DNA of 53,097 nt from Candidatus Kryptobacter tengchongensis. Its GTDB lineage: Bacteria; Bacteroidota; Ignavibacteria; Kryptoniales; Kryptoniaceae. This document shows, piece by piece, positions 36,130 through 46,856 of this stretch. Numbering within the stretch: the first letter of the stretch is position 1; the number at the start of each line of letters is the position of its first letter. The notes below the pieces were generated by a model. The model saw nothing but the letters and a program-made list of their open reading frames with translations, had not been told where the DNA came from and did no database searches. Both the position numbers and the translations under genes were made by a program. The stretch spans positions 1-53,097 of the forward strand of contig FAON01000006.1 of NCBI GenBank assembly GCA_001485605.1, given 5' to 3'.

Positions 36130-37635
36130 TTAAGGTATCGTCAACCCAACATACCTATTCCCTGCTGAGCTCTTAATCCTCAAAAGCACAACCTCACCAG
36201 ATTTATGGCTTTGTACTATCTTCTTCAATTCATCAACATTACGCACCGGCTTTCTATCAGCTTCAATTATTATATCATTTTCTCTTATCCCTTTATCAAA
36301 TGCCTCAGAAAACGGTTCAACCCTTGTAATTATAACACCATTTTTAACTTTATATTTATTCCTTGCCTCATCATCAAGATTTGCGACTGTCAAACCAAGT
36401 TTGTCAAAGCTTATAACTCCTGGCTCAATTTCCTTTGCTGGCGGTTCAGTATTATCCGTTTGCGCAACTTCTTCATCTTCTTTCCTCGGCTTCAATGTAG
36501 CTGTTACTTCAAATGTTTTGCCATCCCGGTAAATTTTCAATTTAACTTTGTCGCCTGGTCTTTTCCTGGCAATTATTTCCTGAAGCTCCCCAGGTCTATT
36601 TACCTCCTTACCCTCGCACTCAAGGATTACATCCCCGGATTTAATTCCAGCCTCTTCAGCTGCACTACCAGAGATAACATCTTGAACTAAAATTCCACGT
36701 GGTTTATCAAGCCCAAATCCTTTCGCTGTTGATTCATCAAGTTGAGAAATTTGCACCCCAAGAACACCTCTTCTCACCTTTCCATATTTTATTATGTCCT
36801 CTGCAACCTTGCGAGCAAGATTTATAGGAATTGCAAAACCATAACCTTGATAATATCCAGTTCTTGAAGCAATCGCTGTATTTATACCAACGACTTCCCC
36901 ATTTAAATTAACAAGCGGACCACCGCTATTCCCCGGGTTGATCGCCGCGTCCGTCTGTATAAAGTTTTCAACGCCATAAGAATCTCTGATTATTCCAATA
37001 TTCCTGCTTAATGCGCTTACAATCCCAGCTGTAACTGTAAGATTCAACCCAAGCGGATTGCCAACAGCAAGAACCCATTGACCAACCTGTAGCTCATCCG
37101 AGTTTCCAAATCTTGCAACTGGGAGATCATTTGCATCAACTTTTATAACAGCAAGATCTGTTAATTTATCTCTTCCAATTAGCTTACCCTTAAATTCCCT
37201 TCCATCCCAGAGCGTCACTGTTATACTGCCTTTTTCTCCACCTTCAACCACATGATTATTTGTCAAAATATATCCATCTTTTGTTATTATCACACCTGAA
37301 CCCATCCCCTCTTGAGGCATCGGCTCGGGAATCTTAAACTCAAAATCAGGTCCAAAGAAATGAAAGAAGTCAAACGGGCGACTTTGGCTTTCTCTTTTGG
37401 TAACAACTTTGATTGACACAACAGTTGGAACAACTTCTTTGGCTACCTGAACAAACGCATTTTGAGTTGAAAGTATATCAAATTTCGTGTTTGTTGGTTT
37501 ATCCTGGGAACCAATAATCGGTACATCAACAGCTGCAATTGGCTTAACAGCATTAAATCCAGACACAAGTATTATCCCGAACAACATTCCAGCAAGTACA
37601 AGTGCAATTGCTCCAGCAATTTGCTTCTTCGTCAT
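36130..37635 (-). CDS. degP: periplasmic serine protease, DegP/HtrA family
   Basis: This 501-residue Do-type protease has an N-terminal membrane or signal segment (residues 4-27). The trypsin-like domain has the complete triad H128 (TNNHVV), D160 (DLAV) and S237 (NPGNSGGP). Two PDZ domains follow (about 285-380 and 405-500), the first with GVQISQLDESTAKGFGL and the second with VITRVEPFSEAFDKGI. It degrades or refolds misfolded envelope proteins, fitting the nearby barrels and lipoproteins. A strong terminator follows its stop. Confidence 0.93.
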   Translation of the reverse strand: MTKKQIAGAIALVLAGMLFGIILVSGFNAVKPIAAVDVPIIGSQDKPTNTKFDILSTQNAFVQVAKEVVPTVVSIKVVTKRESQSRPFDFFHFFGPDFEFKIPEPMPQEGMGSGVIITKDGYILTNNHVVEGGEKGSITVTLWDGREFKGKLIGRDKLTDLAVIKVDANDLPVARFGNSDELQVGQWVLAVGNPLGLNLTVTAGIVSALSRNIGIIRDSYGVENFIQTDAAINPGNSGGPLVNLNGEVVGINTAIASRTGYYQGYGFAIPINLARKVAEDIIKYGKVRRGVLGVQISQLDESTAKGFGLDKPRGILVQDVISGSAAEEAGIKSGDVILECEGKEVNRPGELQEIIARKRPGDKVKLKIYRDGKTFEVTATLKPRKEDEEVAQTDNTEPPAKEIEPGVISFDKLGLTVANLDDEARNKYKVKNGVIITRVEPFSEAFDKGIRENDIIIEADRKPVRNVDELKKIVQSHKSGEVVLLRIKSSAGNRYVGLTIP

Positions 37636-37711
37636 GGCTTCTTTTGCCTCCTAATTAGTGTTTTTGTTTTTTAATTCAATAAATAATAACAGGGTTAAGG
37701 GACACTTTGTT

Positions 37712-38476
37712 TCACTTTAATTTATAATAAATTTCAAGCGATTTCAAATTCACTGGCTCATCAAAATGTGCTTTAATATAATCGCTCAACAAGTTCTGCA
37801 TCTCGCTATTTATATTACTTTGGATTTTCAAATTTGTTACACTTTCAATTTTAGCCCTTTCAAGCCAGGCCAAGCTCTTAAATGTCGCAATAGAATAAGA
37901 ATTCTCCCCTTTGTCAAAGCCACACTTGGAACATAAAAAACCACCTTTATCAACCACGAAAAATATCTTCTGCGCTAAATTTTTCTCCGTAAATTTTTCG
38001 CCACACAAGACACATGAGTTAAAATTAATTTTAAAACCGCTCTCCTCAAGCAAATGTATAATGAAGAACCACAAAAGATTTATCTCATTTTTCCTCACCT
38101 CGTTAAGCTTATCCAGCGTGTCAACAAGCAACTTGAAAATATTCTGATTCCCCTCCTCAAATTTTATGAGTTTATAAACGAGCTCACAAATTGAAAGACC
38201 GAGCGTCATTTTATTATAATCAGAGTAGAGATTTAAAAACGGTTTAATCACATCCGCCTGTGAAAGAAATTGAAGTTCTCTCGTTTCTTTCTTATAAAGA
38301 ACGGCAAGAATATACGACATGGGTTCAAGTGAAGCCCCGAATTTACTTGTAGTAAGCATTGCACCCTTTGCAATCACATTTATCTTACCAAACTTCCTTG
38401 TATATAAAGTTACAATCTTGCTTGTTTCCCTGTATTTCATCGCCTTTAGCACAACAGCTTCCGTTTTACTTAACAT
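37712..38476 (-). CDS. recO: DNA repair protein RecO
   Basis: This 254-residue protein starts with the RecO OB-fold pattern (TEAVVLKAMKYRETSKIVTLYTRKFGKINVIAKGA) and has a C-terminal zinc motif CVLCGEKF and CSKCGF. RecO loads RecA on single-stranded DNA together with RecR. It directly follows mtnA, with no gap between stop and start. The length is normal for this group. Confidence 0.88.
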   Translation of the reverse strand: MLSKTEAVVLKAMKYRETSKIVTLYTRKFGKINVIAKGAMLTTSKFGASLEPMSYILAVLYKKETRELQFLSQADVIKPFLNLYSDYNKMTLGLSICELVYKLIKFEEGNQNIFKLLVDTLDKLNEVRKNEINLLWFFIIHLLEESGFKINFNSCVLCGEKFTEKNLAQKIFFVVDKGGFLCSKCGFDKGENSYSIATFKSLAWLERAKIESVTNLKIQSNINSEMQNLLSDYIKAHFDEPVNLKSLEIYYKLK

Positions 38477-39538
38477 TCAGTCGTGAGATTTGTTCTCTTC
38501 TTTAATTTTTTGAATATTTTCTTCAAAAGGTGGATAAATAATCCCAAGTTCAGTTATAATCGCCGTTATCAAGTGATTTGGCGTGACATCAAAAGCTGGA
38601 GAAAATGTCTTAACACCCTCTGGGGCGATCCTTTTCCCCATTATTTCCACAATTTCATCCGAACCCCGCTCTTCAATCGGTATCTCATCTCCGCTCTTCA
38701 TATTGAAATCAATTGAAGATGTTGGACAGGCAACATAAAAAGGTATATTATGATACTTTGCAGATATCGCAAGATTATAGGTTCCAATTTTATTCGCTGT
38801 ATCACCGTTAAGCGCAACTCTATCCGCTCCAACGATAACACAATCAATTTTCCCAAGTTTCATAAGATAAGCCGACATGTTATCAGTTATCAAGATTGTT
38901 TCAATTCCTCTCTGCATCAATTCCCATGTTGTAAGCCGAGCCCCCTGAAGAAGCGGACGGGTTTCATCAACATAAACTTTTATCTTCTTACCTTGCTCAA
39001 AAGCAGTGTAAATTATCCCAAGCGCAGTACCATAATCACCAGTTGCAAGCCATCCTGTATTACAATGAGTTAAAATACCTGCTTCATCAGGGATTAACTT
39101 CGCTCCATTTAAACCTATCTGTCTACACATCTGTATATCTTCTCTCTGAATTGAAAGCGCCTCATTAAGCAGTTTATCTTTTAGATTATTTACCTCAAGA
39201 TGTAAATTTTCATAGAAAACCTTTCTCATCCTATCAATAGCCCAAAATAAATTCACCGCCGTCGGTCTGGTCCTTGCAAACTCATCACATACGCTTTCAA
39301 AAACAACTTTCAACTTCTCTTTATCATCACCGTTAAAATTTTTAATTCCAAGGTAAATCCCAAACCCCGCTGCAATCCCAATTGCTGGTGCACCACGAAT
39401 TTTAAGTTTTTTTATAGCATCAATCAAAACTTTGTAATCTTCCGTTTCAACAAGAACGAGTTCAAGCGGTAATTTAGTCTGATCAATAAACCTGAACTTT
39501 CCTTCATCCCAATCTATTGAGCGCAATCTTGAACCCAT
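38477..39538 (-). CDS. mtnA: S-methyl-5-thioribose-1-phosphate isomerase
   Basis: This 353-residue protein has the MtnA motifs: RGAPAIGIAAGFGIYLG, the catalytic-cysteine loop LTHCNTGWLATGDYGTALGII, VYVDETRPLLQGARLTTWEL, and the aspartate motif GADRVALNGDTANKIGT. It isomerises MTR-1-P in methionine salvage. All catalytic residues are present, in contrast to the eIF2B-like protein at 30.5 kb. The next gene, recO, starts at the base after its stop. tRNA-Ile2 lies 50 bases upstream on the plus strand. Confidence 0.93.
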   Translation of the reverse strand: MGSRLRSIDWDEGKFRFIDQTKLPLELVLVETEDYKVLIDAIKKLKIRGAPAIGIAAGFGIYLGIKNFNGDDKEKLKVVFESVCDEFARTRPTAVNLFWAIDRMRKVFYENLHLEVNNLKDKLLNEALSIQREDIQMCRQIGLNGAKLIPDEAGILTHCNTGWLATGDYGTALGIIYTAFEQGKKIKVYVDETRPLLQGARLTTWELMQRGIETILITDNMSAYLMKLGKIDCVIVGADRVALNGDTANKIGTYNLAISAKYHNIPFYVACPTSSIDFNMKSGDEIPIEERGSDEIVEIMGKRIAPEGVKTFSPAFDVTPNHLITAIITELGIIYPPFEENIQKIKEENKSHD

Positions 39539-39588
39539 TTTTTCTTGACTTTTTTATTTCAATTTTTTAAATTTATAGTGAATTCAAC

Positions 39589-39662
39589 GGGCCCTTAGCT
39601 CAGTTGGTCAGAGCAGCTGACTCATAATCAGCGGGTCGGAGGTTCGAGTCCTCCAGGGCCCA
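39589..39662 (+). tRNA. tRNA with CAU anticodon, probably tRNA-Ile2
   Basis: Acceptor GGGCCCT pairs with AGGGCCC. The anticodon arm GCTGA-CTCATAA-TCAGC gives CAT. The T arm is GGAGG-TTCGAGT-CCTCC. The discriminator is A. The opening CCTTAGCTCAGTTGG and the C4-G69 and C5-G68 acceptor pairs resemble tRNA-Ile2, where TilS converts C34 to lysidine, more than elongator Met. Met is the alternative. Confidence 0.85.
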
Positions 39663-39669
39663 CAATCCC

Positions 39670-41895
39670 TTATATAACCTCCATAATTCGCCTAATTGAG
39701 TTATAATATAAATCTGCTACTTTCTCAATATCAATTTCAATCCAATCGTTTATCTTCATCTTTTTTTCCTGTGTTACAACACCAATTACAGCGTAAGGAA
39801 CTTTATTTTCAGAGCAAATCTCTTCAAACTTCCCTAAATTCTTTTCATCAATTGTAACTATTATTCTTGATTGTCCCTCGCCAAATAATAAAAAATCGGG
39901 GCGAATTTTATCTTCAAGTTTAATCTCACAACCCAAGATATTCTCTTTATTAATTATGCAACATTCAGCAAGCGCTACAGCAATACCACCATCCGAAACA
40001 TCATGAGCTGATTTTAGTAAACCTTGGCGAATCCCATCAAGACATACCTTTTGAACGCTCTTTTCAAGCTCAAGGTTTATTTCAGGCGCATCACCCAAAA
40101 CCTTACCATGAACCCAGGCAAGATATTCACTTCCACCGATTTCATCAGTGTTTTTACCAAGAAGAATTATTAAATCACCTGGAGATTTAAAATTTGCAGT
40201 TGTCACAAATTTTAAATCATCAACAATTCCCAGCATACCGATAACAGGCGTTGGATAAATTGCACCTTCTGGACTTTCATTATAAAAACTCACATTTCCA
40301 CCCGTCACGGGCGTACCAAAAAATCTGCAAGCATCCCCCATCCCACGAACCGCTTCTTTAAATTGCCAGAATATCTCTGGTTTATATGGATTTCCGAAGT
40401 TAAGACAATTCGTAATCGCAACAGGTTCTGCCCCAGTGCAAACCACATTCCTTGCTGATTCTGCAACTGCTATCATAGCTCCACGATAGGGATTGAGATA
40501 AACATATCTTGCATTGCAATCAGTTTTAACAGAAATTGCCTTGTTTGTTCCTTTTATCCTGATAACAGCAGCATCACCGCCAGGTAAAACAATTGTGTTT
40601 GTTCTTACCATTGTATCATATTGCTGATAAACCCATTCCTTACTTGCTATATTTGGTGAAGAAATCAATTTTAAAAATATCTCGTTTAAATTATCTGGTT
40701 CAGGAAGATCATAAGGATTGAAATTTCTAACTTTTTTAAGATAGTCTGGTTCTTTCGCCTCCCTATAATAAACAGGGGCACCGCCCCCAACGACAAGCGA
40801 ATCCGCAGGTATGTTCGCAACAATTTTTCCATCCTTTTTAATCTTCAACCTCCCATCATTTGTCACATACCCAATCACAACAGCGTTTAAATCCCATTTT
40901 TTGAAGATATCAATTATTTTATCCTCAAATCCTTTCTTTACCACCATTAACATCCTTTCTTGCGATTCAGAAAGCAAAATTTCATATGCACTCATTCCCT
41001 TTTCTCTAACAGGGACACGATCAAGGTCTATTTCCATTCCGCTTTTCCCCCTTGCGCTCATTTCACTTGTTGAGCAAGTTATCCCAGCTGCACCCATGTC
41101 TTGAATTCCAACAACATAACCTGTTTTAATTGCCTCAAGTGTCGCCTCAAGCAGAAGTTTTTCCGCAAACGGATCTCCTACTTGAACAGACGGTCTTTTT
41201 GACTCGGATTCTTCACTTATCTCCTCAGATGCAAATGTCGCCCCATGAATTCCATCCCTACCTGTGCTTGAACCAACTATTAAAACGGGGTTACCCTCAC
41301 CTTTTGCAATTGCACGAACTATTTGGTCATGCTTCACAATCCCAACAGCCATCGCATTTACAAGTGGATTTTGGTTATAACTTTTGTCAAAATAGACTTC
41401 GCCAGCAACCGTTGGGCATCCAAAACTATTACCATAATCCGCAATGCCACGAACAACCCCATTGAAAAGATATTTAACTCTTGGATTTGAAATCTCACCA
41501 AATCTCAAAGAATCAAGGATAGCAATCGGTCTTGCGCCCATCGTGAAAATATCCCTTAAAATACCTCCAACGCCAGTTGCAGCTCCTTGATACGGTTCAA
41601 TTGCAGATGGATGATTATGTGATTCAATTTTAAAAGCAACAGCAAGCCCATCACCTATATCAACAAGCCCTGCGTTTTCCTCACCCGCCGAAACAAGCAA
41701 TCTACCACCGCTTCTTGGCAAAGTTTTTAATACAGCAATTGAATTTTTATAACTACAATGCTCGCTCCACATCACGCTAAACATCCCAAGCTCTTCAAAT
41801 GTTGGTTCTCTCCCTATAAGAGAAATTATTCTATCATATTCCTCAGATGTTAAACCAAGCTCAATTGCAAGCTCGCGCATTGATTTGTTTTCCAT
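39670..41895 (-). CDS. purL: phosphoribosylformylglycinamidine synthase subunit PurL
   Basis: The protein (about 741 residues) is the small-type PurL used with separate PurS and PurQ. It has [11 protein letters not shown] near the start, a conserved ATP-binding [26 protein letters not shown] segment, and [16 protein letters not shown]. The C-terminal half carries [10 protein letters not shown] and [16 protein letters not shown]. The preferred start is ATG 41895, six bases after AAAGGTG; a GTG two codons earlier overlaps the upstream stop. purS at 7.8 kb supplies one partner; purQ is outside the window. A plus-strand tRNA starts beyond its stop. Confidence 0.95.
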   Translation of the reverse strand: MENKSMRELAIELGLTSEEYDRIISLIGREPTFEELGMFSVMWSEHCSYKNSIAVLKTLPRSGGRLLVSAGEENAGLVDIGDGLAVAFKIESHNHPSAIEPYQGAATGVGGILRDIFTMGARPIAILDSLRFGEISNPRVKYLFNGVVRGIADYGNSFGCPTVAGEVYFDKSYNQNPLVNAMAVGIVKHDQIVRAIAKGEGNPVLIVGSSTGRDGIHGATFASEEISEESESKRPSVQVGDPFAEKLLLEATLEAIKTGYVVGIQDMGAAGITCSTSEMSARGKSGMEIDLDRVPVREKGMSAYEILLSESQERMLMVVKKGFEDKIIDIFKKWDLNAVVIGYVTNDGRLKIKKDGKIVANIPADSLVVGGGAPVYYREAKEPDYLKKVRNFNPYDLPEPDNLNEIFLKLISSPNIASKEWVYQQYDTMVRTNTIVLPGGDAAVIRIKGTNKAISVKTDCNARYVYLNPYRGAMIAVAESARNVVCTGAEPVAITNCLNFGNPYKPEIFWQFKEAVRGMGDACRFFGTPVTGGNVSFYNESPEGAIYPTPVIGMLGIVDDLKFVTTANFKSPGDLIILLGKNTDEIGGSEYLAWVHGKVLGDAPEINLELEKSVQKVCLDGIRQGLLKSAHDVSDGGIAVALAECCIINKENILGCEIKLEDKIRPDFLLFGEGQSRIIVTIDEKNLGKFEEICSENKVPYAVIGVVTQEKKMKINDWIEIDIEKVADLYYNSIRRIMEVI

Positions 41896-41897
41896 GT

Positions 41898-42221
41898 TCA
41901 CCTTTGTAAAATTTCTTTAACAATCGGAGCAAGTTTTGTCCCTATTTTTTCAAAATACCGATAAGTTAAAACCACCAAAACAAAAATTATGAAAACAAAA
42001 GTATATATTTTCCATTTTGCGACTTTTCTTCTTGCTTTTTCACCACTACCGAATAATTTAGTTGCTAACCCAATATATCTAAATCCGCGCCAGCCACATT
42101 CACTGCATCTGTAAATTTTAAAAGGTAAAAAGAACTTAACAGCTTTCTCATAAAAATTTCTTGATCTTGACCTGTGCAATGTTCCAAATTTACCGCAATG
42201 CGGGCATGCCTCAAGTCGCAT
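41898..42221 (-). CDS. zinc-ribbon membrane protein, function unknown
   Basis: This 107-residue protein has a four-cysteine zinc ribbon (CPHCG, residues 6-10, and CSECGWRG, residues 39-46) and one membrane helix (residues about 70-88). It has a Lys/Arg-rich linker and a short basic tail. It lies between galT and purL with one- to four-base overlaps on each side, suggesting coupled expression. No named family is recognised. Confidence 0.65.
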   Translation of the reverse strand: MRLEACPHCGKFGTLHRSRSRNFYEKAVKFFLPFKIYRCSECGWRGFRYIGLATKLFGSGEKARRKVAKWKIYTFVFIIFVLVVLTYRYFEKIGTKLAPIVKEILQR

Positions 42222-43222
42222 TAAATTAGTCCCCTATTTATTTTTAAAAAGTTTGCTGTTTCCTCAGGCAATGCTGTTGTTATGTAAATCCCAGAACCAA
42301 GCTCAAAGCCAGCTGGAATAGTAAGTCGTGGAAGTATCTGAATATACCAGTGATAAAATTCTTCGTTCGCGTCTTTAAAAGGTGAGGAATGAATCACATA
42401 ATTATAATCTGGATTATTAAGGGCATCATAAAGTCGTTTTAAAACAAGCCAAACAACTTTTGCAATTCCGCAAGCATCACTTTCAGTTATATTTCCAAAA
42501 CAAGCATTGTGCTTTTTAGGCATAACCCATGTCTCAAATGGAGAAATAGAAGCGAATGGCTCAATCACTATGAAATTATCATCTTCATAGATAACTCTTT
42601 CATTTGAATATGATTCAAACTTTATCATATCACAAAAAACGCAACTGCCATGGTCATCGTAATACCTCGTTGCTTCTTCAAGAAGATATCTGATGTGTGT
42701 TGGAACAATTGGGCTTGCTATAAGTTGCGAATGCGGATGCTCAAGCGAGGTGCCAGCTTGTTTTCCGTTGTTTCTAAAAATTATAACGGTGTTAAGATTT
42801 GGCTCGGACATAAATTTTTTATACAGTTTCAGATAAGTTTTAAAAATTTCGCAGACTTCTTCTGGCTCCATCGTCGCAATAGTTAAATTATGCTTTGGCG
42901 ATTCAATGATGACATAGTGAAAACCGTAACCTGTGATCTTTCTGAAAAATTGGAACTTCGTTTCCCTTTTTAATTCAACATCTGGAACAAGTGCTGAATA
43001 CTTATTTGGCACAACTCTTATCTTCCATCTTCCATCCTCTTCAACTCTAAAAACTTCCGGAGGTGTCATATGTTCATTCCCCGGGCAAAATGGACACTTT
43101 GGATCAAACTCGGGAAGTTGTTTAACATTTTCTTTAACGAGAAAATCATGCGGTCTTTTTGCTCGCTCTGTCGCAACTATAACCCAATTTTTTGTTGCCC
43201 TGTTTTGTCTAAACTCCGGCAT
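42221..43222 (-). CDS. galT: galactose-1-phosphate uridylyltransferase
   Basis: This protein of about 333 residues shows the GalT landmarks: PEFRQNRATKNWVIVATERAKRPHDF near the start, the zinc ligands CPFC, and the nucleophile motif H170-P-H172-S-Q174 (numbered from the longer start), where the second histidine takes UMP. The usual FCDMI and VMPKKHN segments follow. It moves UMP from UDP-glucose to galactose-1-phosphate. I start at ATG 43222 because the family begins near PEFR; an ATG at 43246 adds eight residues. galK and galE are not nearby. Confidence 0.9.
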   Translation of the reverse strand: MPEFRQNRATKNWVIVATERAKRPHDFLVKENVKQLPEFDPKCPFCPGNEHMTPPEVFRVEEDGRWKIRVVPNKYSALVPDVELKRETKFQFFRKITGYGFHYVIIESPKHNLTIATMEPEEVCEIFKTYLKLYKKFMSEPNLNTVIIFRNNGKQAGTSLEHPHSQLIASPIVPTHIRYLLEEATRYYDDHGSCVFCDMIKFESYSNERVIYEDDNFIVIEPFASISPFETWVMPKKHNACFGNITESDACGIAKVVWLVLKRLYDALNNPDYNYVIHSSPFKDANEEFYHWYIQILPRLTIPAGFELGSGIYITTALPEETANFLKINRGLI

Positions 43223-43428
43223 TGAATCTAAAAAATTAATTTTCAATCAGTTAAAAATTTAAAAATAATTTCTCTGCCTTGCAAAAAATAATTTAAGGGG
43301 CTTCCAACATCATCAAATTTAACATCTTCTTTAGAATAGACTTTTACCCTCTTGATTCTAAATTTTGAGTTCATTAAATTACAAAAAAATAAAAACCAAG
43401 GTAATGGGAATGTCTTGGTAAATAAAAA

Positions 43429-43698
43429 ATGGGGGTTACTTTAATGGTTAAAGGGAGGAAACAACCGAAAAAAATTTACAACTTCTTAAATGCTAATAAC
43501 ACCCCAGGTGGAAATCAATACTCACCCTTGGATTTAACATTCATTGTAAATGAACCCGGTAGGACACTTAAAGAAAGGTTTGAGCAATTGATAAAAGATT
43601 GCAGTTTTTTTGATTATGTAACTGTTTTAGCCGTTGAAAAGATGCCCCTACATCCAGAGCTAACGCAAAGAAAATACCAGAAAATATTTATATTTTAA
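43429..43698 (+). pseudogene. possible remnant of a PLD-helicase N-terminus, 89 aa
   Basis: The open frame contains the segment TFIVNEPGRTLKERFEQLIKDCSFFDY, which from memory resembles the first 30 residues of many stand-alone PLD-helicase proteins. In those, a phrase like FFDCLVGYFYxSGF leads into the phospholipase-D fold. Here the frame departs after SFFD and stops 30 codons later. It precedes an intact PLD-helicase gene by 18 bases. It may be a decayed duplicate or a real small gene; the match needs a database comparison, so confidence is limited. Confidence 0.35.
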
Positions 43699-43716
43699 CA
43701 AAAAAGGGAAAATGTT

Positions 43717-46700
43717 ATGAGGGTTATTCCAGACATAATTGATAATGACAAATATAAACTATCTGACATTTTAATTGAACTTATAAATGAAAATTCCTCA
43801 GTTTATATCGCTACTGGATATTTTAATTTAAGCGGTTTTGATCTAATAAAGGATAAACTTAAAATTGCAAAAGAAGTAAAGATTTTAATAGGTAAAGTTC
43901 CAGAATCTATTATAACCTCTGAACAACTGGAATCAATAATTCAGGAAGAGATTGAAGAAAGGTCCGACGAGATAGAAATTGTAAATTTAGTTCAGGAGTT
44001 TGCTTCATTTATTGATAAAGAAAATGTTGAAATTAAAATTTATAAAGATGGGTCGTTTCATGGCAAATTTTATGTGATAGATGGTGGAATACCTACCGTA
44101 GGGTCAATTGCTATAGTAGGTTCTTCAAATTTTACCTATGCTGGTCTTACAAGCAACAGGGAATATAACAGTGTTGTTAAACAAATTGATTCGGTTAACA
44201 GCCATAAACAAAAGTTTTTAGAAATTTTTAATGAAAAATCAGAAGATTATAAGCCTACTTTGCGTTCCCTGCTTTCAAGATTTCTCTATCAATATTCCCC
44301 CTATGAGATTTATATGAAAATTCTTTACTCATATTTTGAAGATAAATTGGCTGAATCGCCAGGCGATGACATAAGCCCCATAATCCTTGCAGATTTCCAG
44401 AGAGATGGATATATATCAGCATTACAATCTCTTGAAAAATATGGTGGTGTGCTTTTGGCTGATTCTGTGGGACTTGGAAAGACATACCTCGGTTTAAGAA
44501 TTTTAGATGATTTTGCTTACCGTTTAAGACAAAAGGCTCTTGTAGTTTGTCCAGCACAAATAAAAGATACAATCTGGGAACCAAAGCTCAGGGAATTTGG
44601 GATAAGAGCCGATGTAATATCACAAGAAAAAATCAGCAGAGATTTTGATATTGATAAGTTCAAAGACTATGATCTTATACTTATAGATGAATCGCATAAT
44701 TTTAGGAATTCTAATACCAAGCGCTGGAAAAATCTGTTTCAAACAATTATAGAAGGAAAAAATACCAAGAAAATAGCCCTTTTAACAGCAACTCCTGTTA
44801 ACAACAATATCTTTGACCTTTACAACCAAATAAGATTTATAACCAGAGATAATGATGAATTTTTCAAATCAGTGGGAATAAATAGTTTATGGGGATATTT
44901 CTTAAAAGCTCATTTTGATAGAGAAACACTTTACGACCTCCTTGAAGAAATCGCCGTCAGAAGAAGCAGACAATTCATCAAAAAGTATTATCCTAATGCG
45001 GTAATAGATAATCATCCCATTAAGTTCCCAGATAGAGAACTTCATACAATTAAATATCACCTTACCGAAGTTTATGCAGGAATCTACAAATATTGCGTTG
45101 AGGCAATAGAATCTCTCACGTTGGCAAGTTACAATCTAGATGTATTCAGAAAGGAAATTTTTAACCAAAAACTTCAAGAATTTGAAAAAATAAAAAAATA
45201 CTTTAAAGGAAAAGGGTGGGATGATAAAAATATTCAAAAATTATTGATGCAAATTGGTAGAAGCAAGGCACTTATAGAAATACTTAAAATACTCCTACTG
45301 AAACGACTTGAATCAAGCATAGAAGCTTTCAGAATAAGTATCTCTAAACTACTTCATTTTCAAAAAACATTTCTTGAAACAATTAAAAAAGGTAAAATTT
45401 TTGACAGGGAAACTTATAGAAATTTCTTTTTATCTCAATCAACTGATGAAGAAAGCGAAGAAAATCAAACTGTACATTTAAAAGACATAGATCCCGATGA
45501 ATATGAAATTGATGAAATTATAAAAAGAACTGAAGAAGACATAAAAATTCTTGAAAATATCCTTAATAAACTCAATATCACCCCGGATAAAGATGTAAAG
45601 CTCCAGAAACTTGTTGAGACACTCGTTGAGTTAAAAAATAAAAAAGTTGTAATTTTTGGATATTTCAAAGATACAATGAGATATATTTATAATTACATCT
45701 CCCAAGATAAAGTACTTAATCAGCTTGGCATTTCAAAAGAAAAAATAGGTATTGTTGACAGTGAAATAAAACCGGAAAAGAGAAAAGAAACAATAGTGCG
45801 ATTCTCACCGCTATCAAATGGTAGAAAAGATTTGAGCAAGGATGAAGAGATACAAATTTTGTTCTCAACCGATGTTCTCTCAGAGGGACAAAATTTACAG
45901 GATGCAGATACAATTATTAATTATGATCTTCCCTGGAACCCTGTAAAAATTGTTCAAAGAATTGGAAGGCTTGACAGAATTGGCTCGCCATATGATGTAA
46001 TACATGTATATAACTTCTTTCCAGAAGATGAACTTGAATCACTCCTCGGACTCTTACAGCGCCTCTATGAAAAACTTGACGCCATTAATAGAAGTGTAGG
46101 GCTTGATTCATCTGTGCTTGGAGAACCACCTAATCCAAAAGATTTTGGTTACATCAGAGATATATTCGCTCAGAAAAAAGCAGTGTTTGATGAACTTGAA
46201 CAATTATCCGAACTCGCCATGGGTGAATTTATGAAGGATGAATTATTAAAATATCTCCAACAAGAAGGATGGAAAAAAATTAGCAAAATCCCCAATGGTG
46301 TGGGAAGTGGTATAAGAAGAGAAAATAAGAAAGGAGTATTCGTTGCATTTAAAGATAAAGAAAGACATTACTGGTATTTTTATGATTTAAACGAAGATAA
46401 AATAATTGAAAATAGATTGGAATGTATAAAAATAATAAGATGTTCAAAAGACGAACCTTTTGTTGAGCCCCCACCTGATATAAATCTTTATAAAGTTATA
46501 AAGAAAGTAAAAAATCATATAATTTCTCGCTTAAAAACATCACAGGTAAAACCTGTGAAACTTGCTCCGCCTCAAAACATTATCGTTAATTACCTTCAAT
46601 CCCTTACGACTAAACCCAAGGACTTAATTGAATATTATTCAACGCCCTTACCTGAAATATATCTTAGAGAGCTAAAAAAATTGTGGACACTTTCTAAGAA

Positions 46701-46833
46701 TTTTAATGAAAATATGATACTGAAAGAACTTGAAGAGTTTAAAAACAAGCATCCCCTTGTTAATAGAGAAACAGTTGATAAACAAGAAGAAATAAAATTA
46801 AAACTGATCGCTTTTATAACTGTATCACAATAA
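43717..46833 (+). CDS. PLD-domain/SNF2-type helicase, putative defence protein
   Basis: The 1038-residue protein has an N-terminal phospholipase-D-like domain (residues about 15-160) with one HxK box in FHGKFYVIDGG and the GSSNFTYAGLTSNREYN segment. A superfamily 2 SNF2-type helicase follows: motif I DSVGLGKT (249-256), DESH at D324, LLTATPVNNN, and the C-terminal QRIGRLDRIGS (motif VI, about 746-757) with TDVLSEGQNLQDADTIINYDLPWN before it. The last 250 residues are Lys/Glu rich. It is followed 23 bases later by a large methyltransferase gene. Together they look like a two-gene DNA-processing defence unit; activity is inferred. Confidence 0.8.
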   Translation: MRVIPDIIDNDKYKLSDILIELINENSSVYIATGYFNLSGFDLIKDKLKIAKEVKILIGKVPESIITSEQLESIIQEEIEERSDEIEIVNLVQEFASFIDKENVEIKIYKDGSFHGKFYVIDGGIPTVGSIAIVGSSNFTYAGLTSNREYNSVVKQIDSVNSHKQKFLEIFNEKSEDYKPTLRSLLSRFLYQYSPYEIYMKILYSYFEDKLAESPGDDISPIILADFQRDGYISALQSLEKYGGVLLADSVGLGKTYLGLRILDDFAYRLRQKALVVCPAQIKDTIWEPKLREFGIRADVISQEKISRDFDIDKFKDYDLILIDESHNFRNSNTKRWKNLFQTIIEGKNTKKIALLTATPVNNNIFDLYNQIRFITRDNDEFFKSVGINSLWGYFLKAHFDRETLYDLLEEIAVRRSRQFIKKYYPNAVIDNHPIKFPDRELHTIKYHLTEVYAGIYKYCVEAIESLTLASYNLDVFRKEIFNQKLQEFEKIKKYFKGKGWDDKNIQKLLMQIGRSKALIEILKILLLKRLESSIEAFRISISKLLHFQKTFLETIKKGKIFDRETYRNFFLSQSTDEESEENQTVHLKDIDPDEYEIDEIIKRTEEDIKILENILNKLNITPDKDVKLQKLVETLVELKNKKVVIFGYFKDTMRYIYNYISQDKVLNQLGISKEKIGIVDSEIKPEKRKETIVRFSPLSNGRKDLSKDEEIQILFSTDVLSEGQNLQDADTIINYDLPWNPVKIVQRIGRLDRIGSPYDVIHVYNFFPEDELESLLGLLQRLYEKLDAINRSVGLDSSVLGEPPNPKDFGYIRDIFAQKKAVFDELEQLSELAMGEFMKDELLKYLQQEGWKKISKIPNGVGSGIRRENKKGVFVAFKDKERHYWYFYDLNEDKIIENRLECIKIIRCSKDEPFVEPPPDINLYKVIKKVKNHIISRLKTSQVKPVKLAPPQNIIVNYLQSLTTKPKDLIEYYSTPLPEIYLRELKKLWTLSKNFNENMILKELEEFKNKHPLVNRETVDKQEEIKLKLIAFITVSQ

Positions 46834-46856
46834 AAAATAAAAGAGGAGGTATAGTT

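Noticed and set aside
39589-39662. Elongator tRNA-Met
   Set aside because: The anticodon CAU allows it, but the body and C4-G69/C5-G68 pairs fit the lysidine-type tRNA-Ile2 better.
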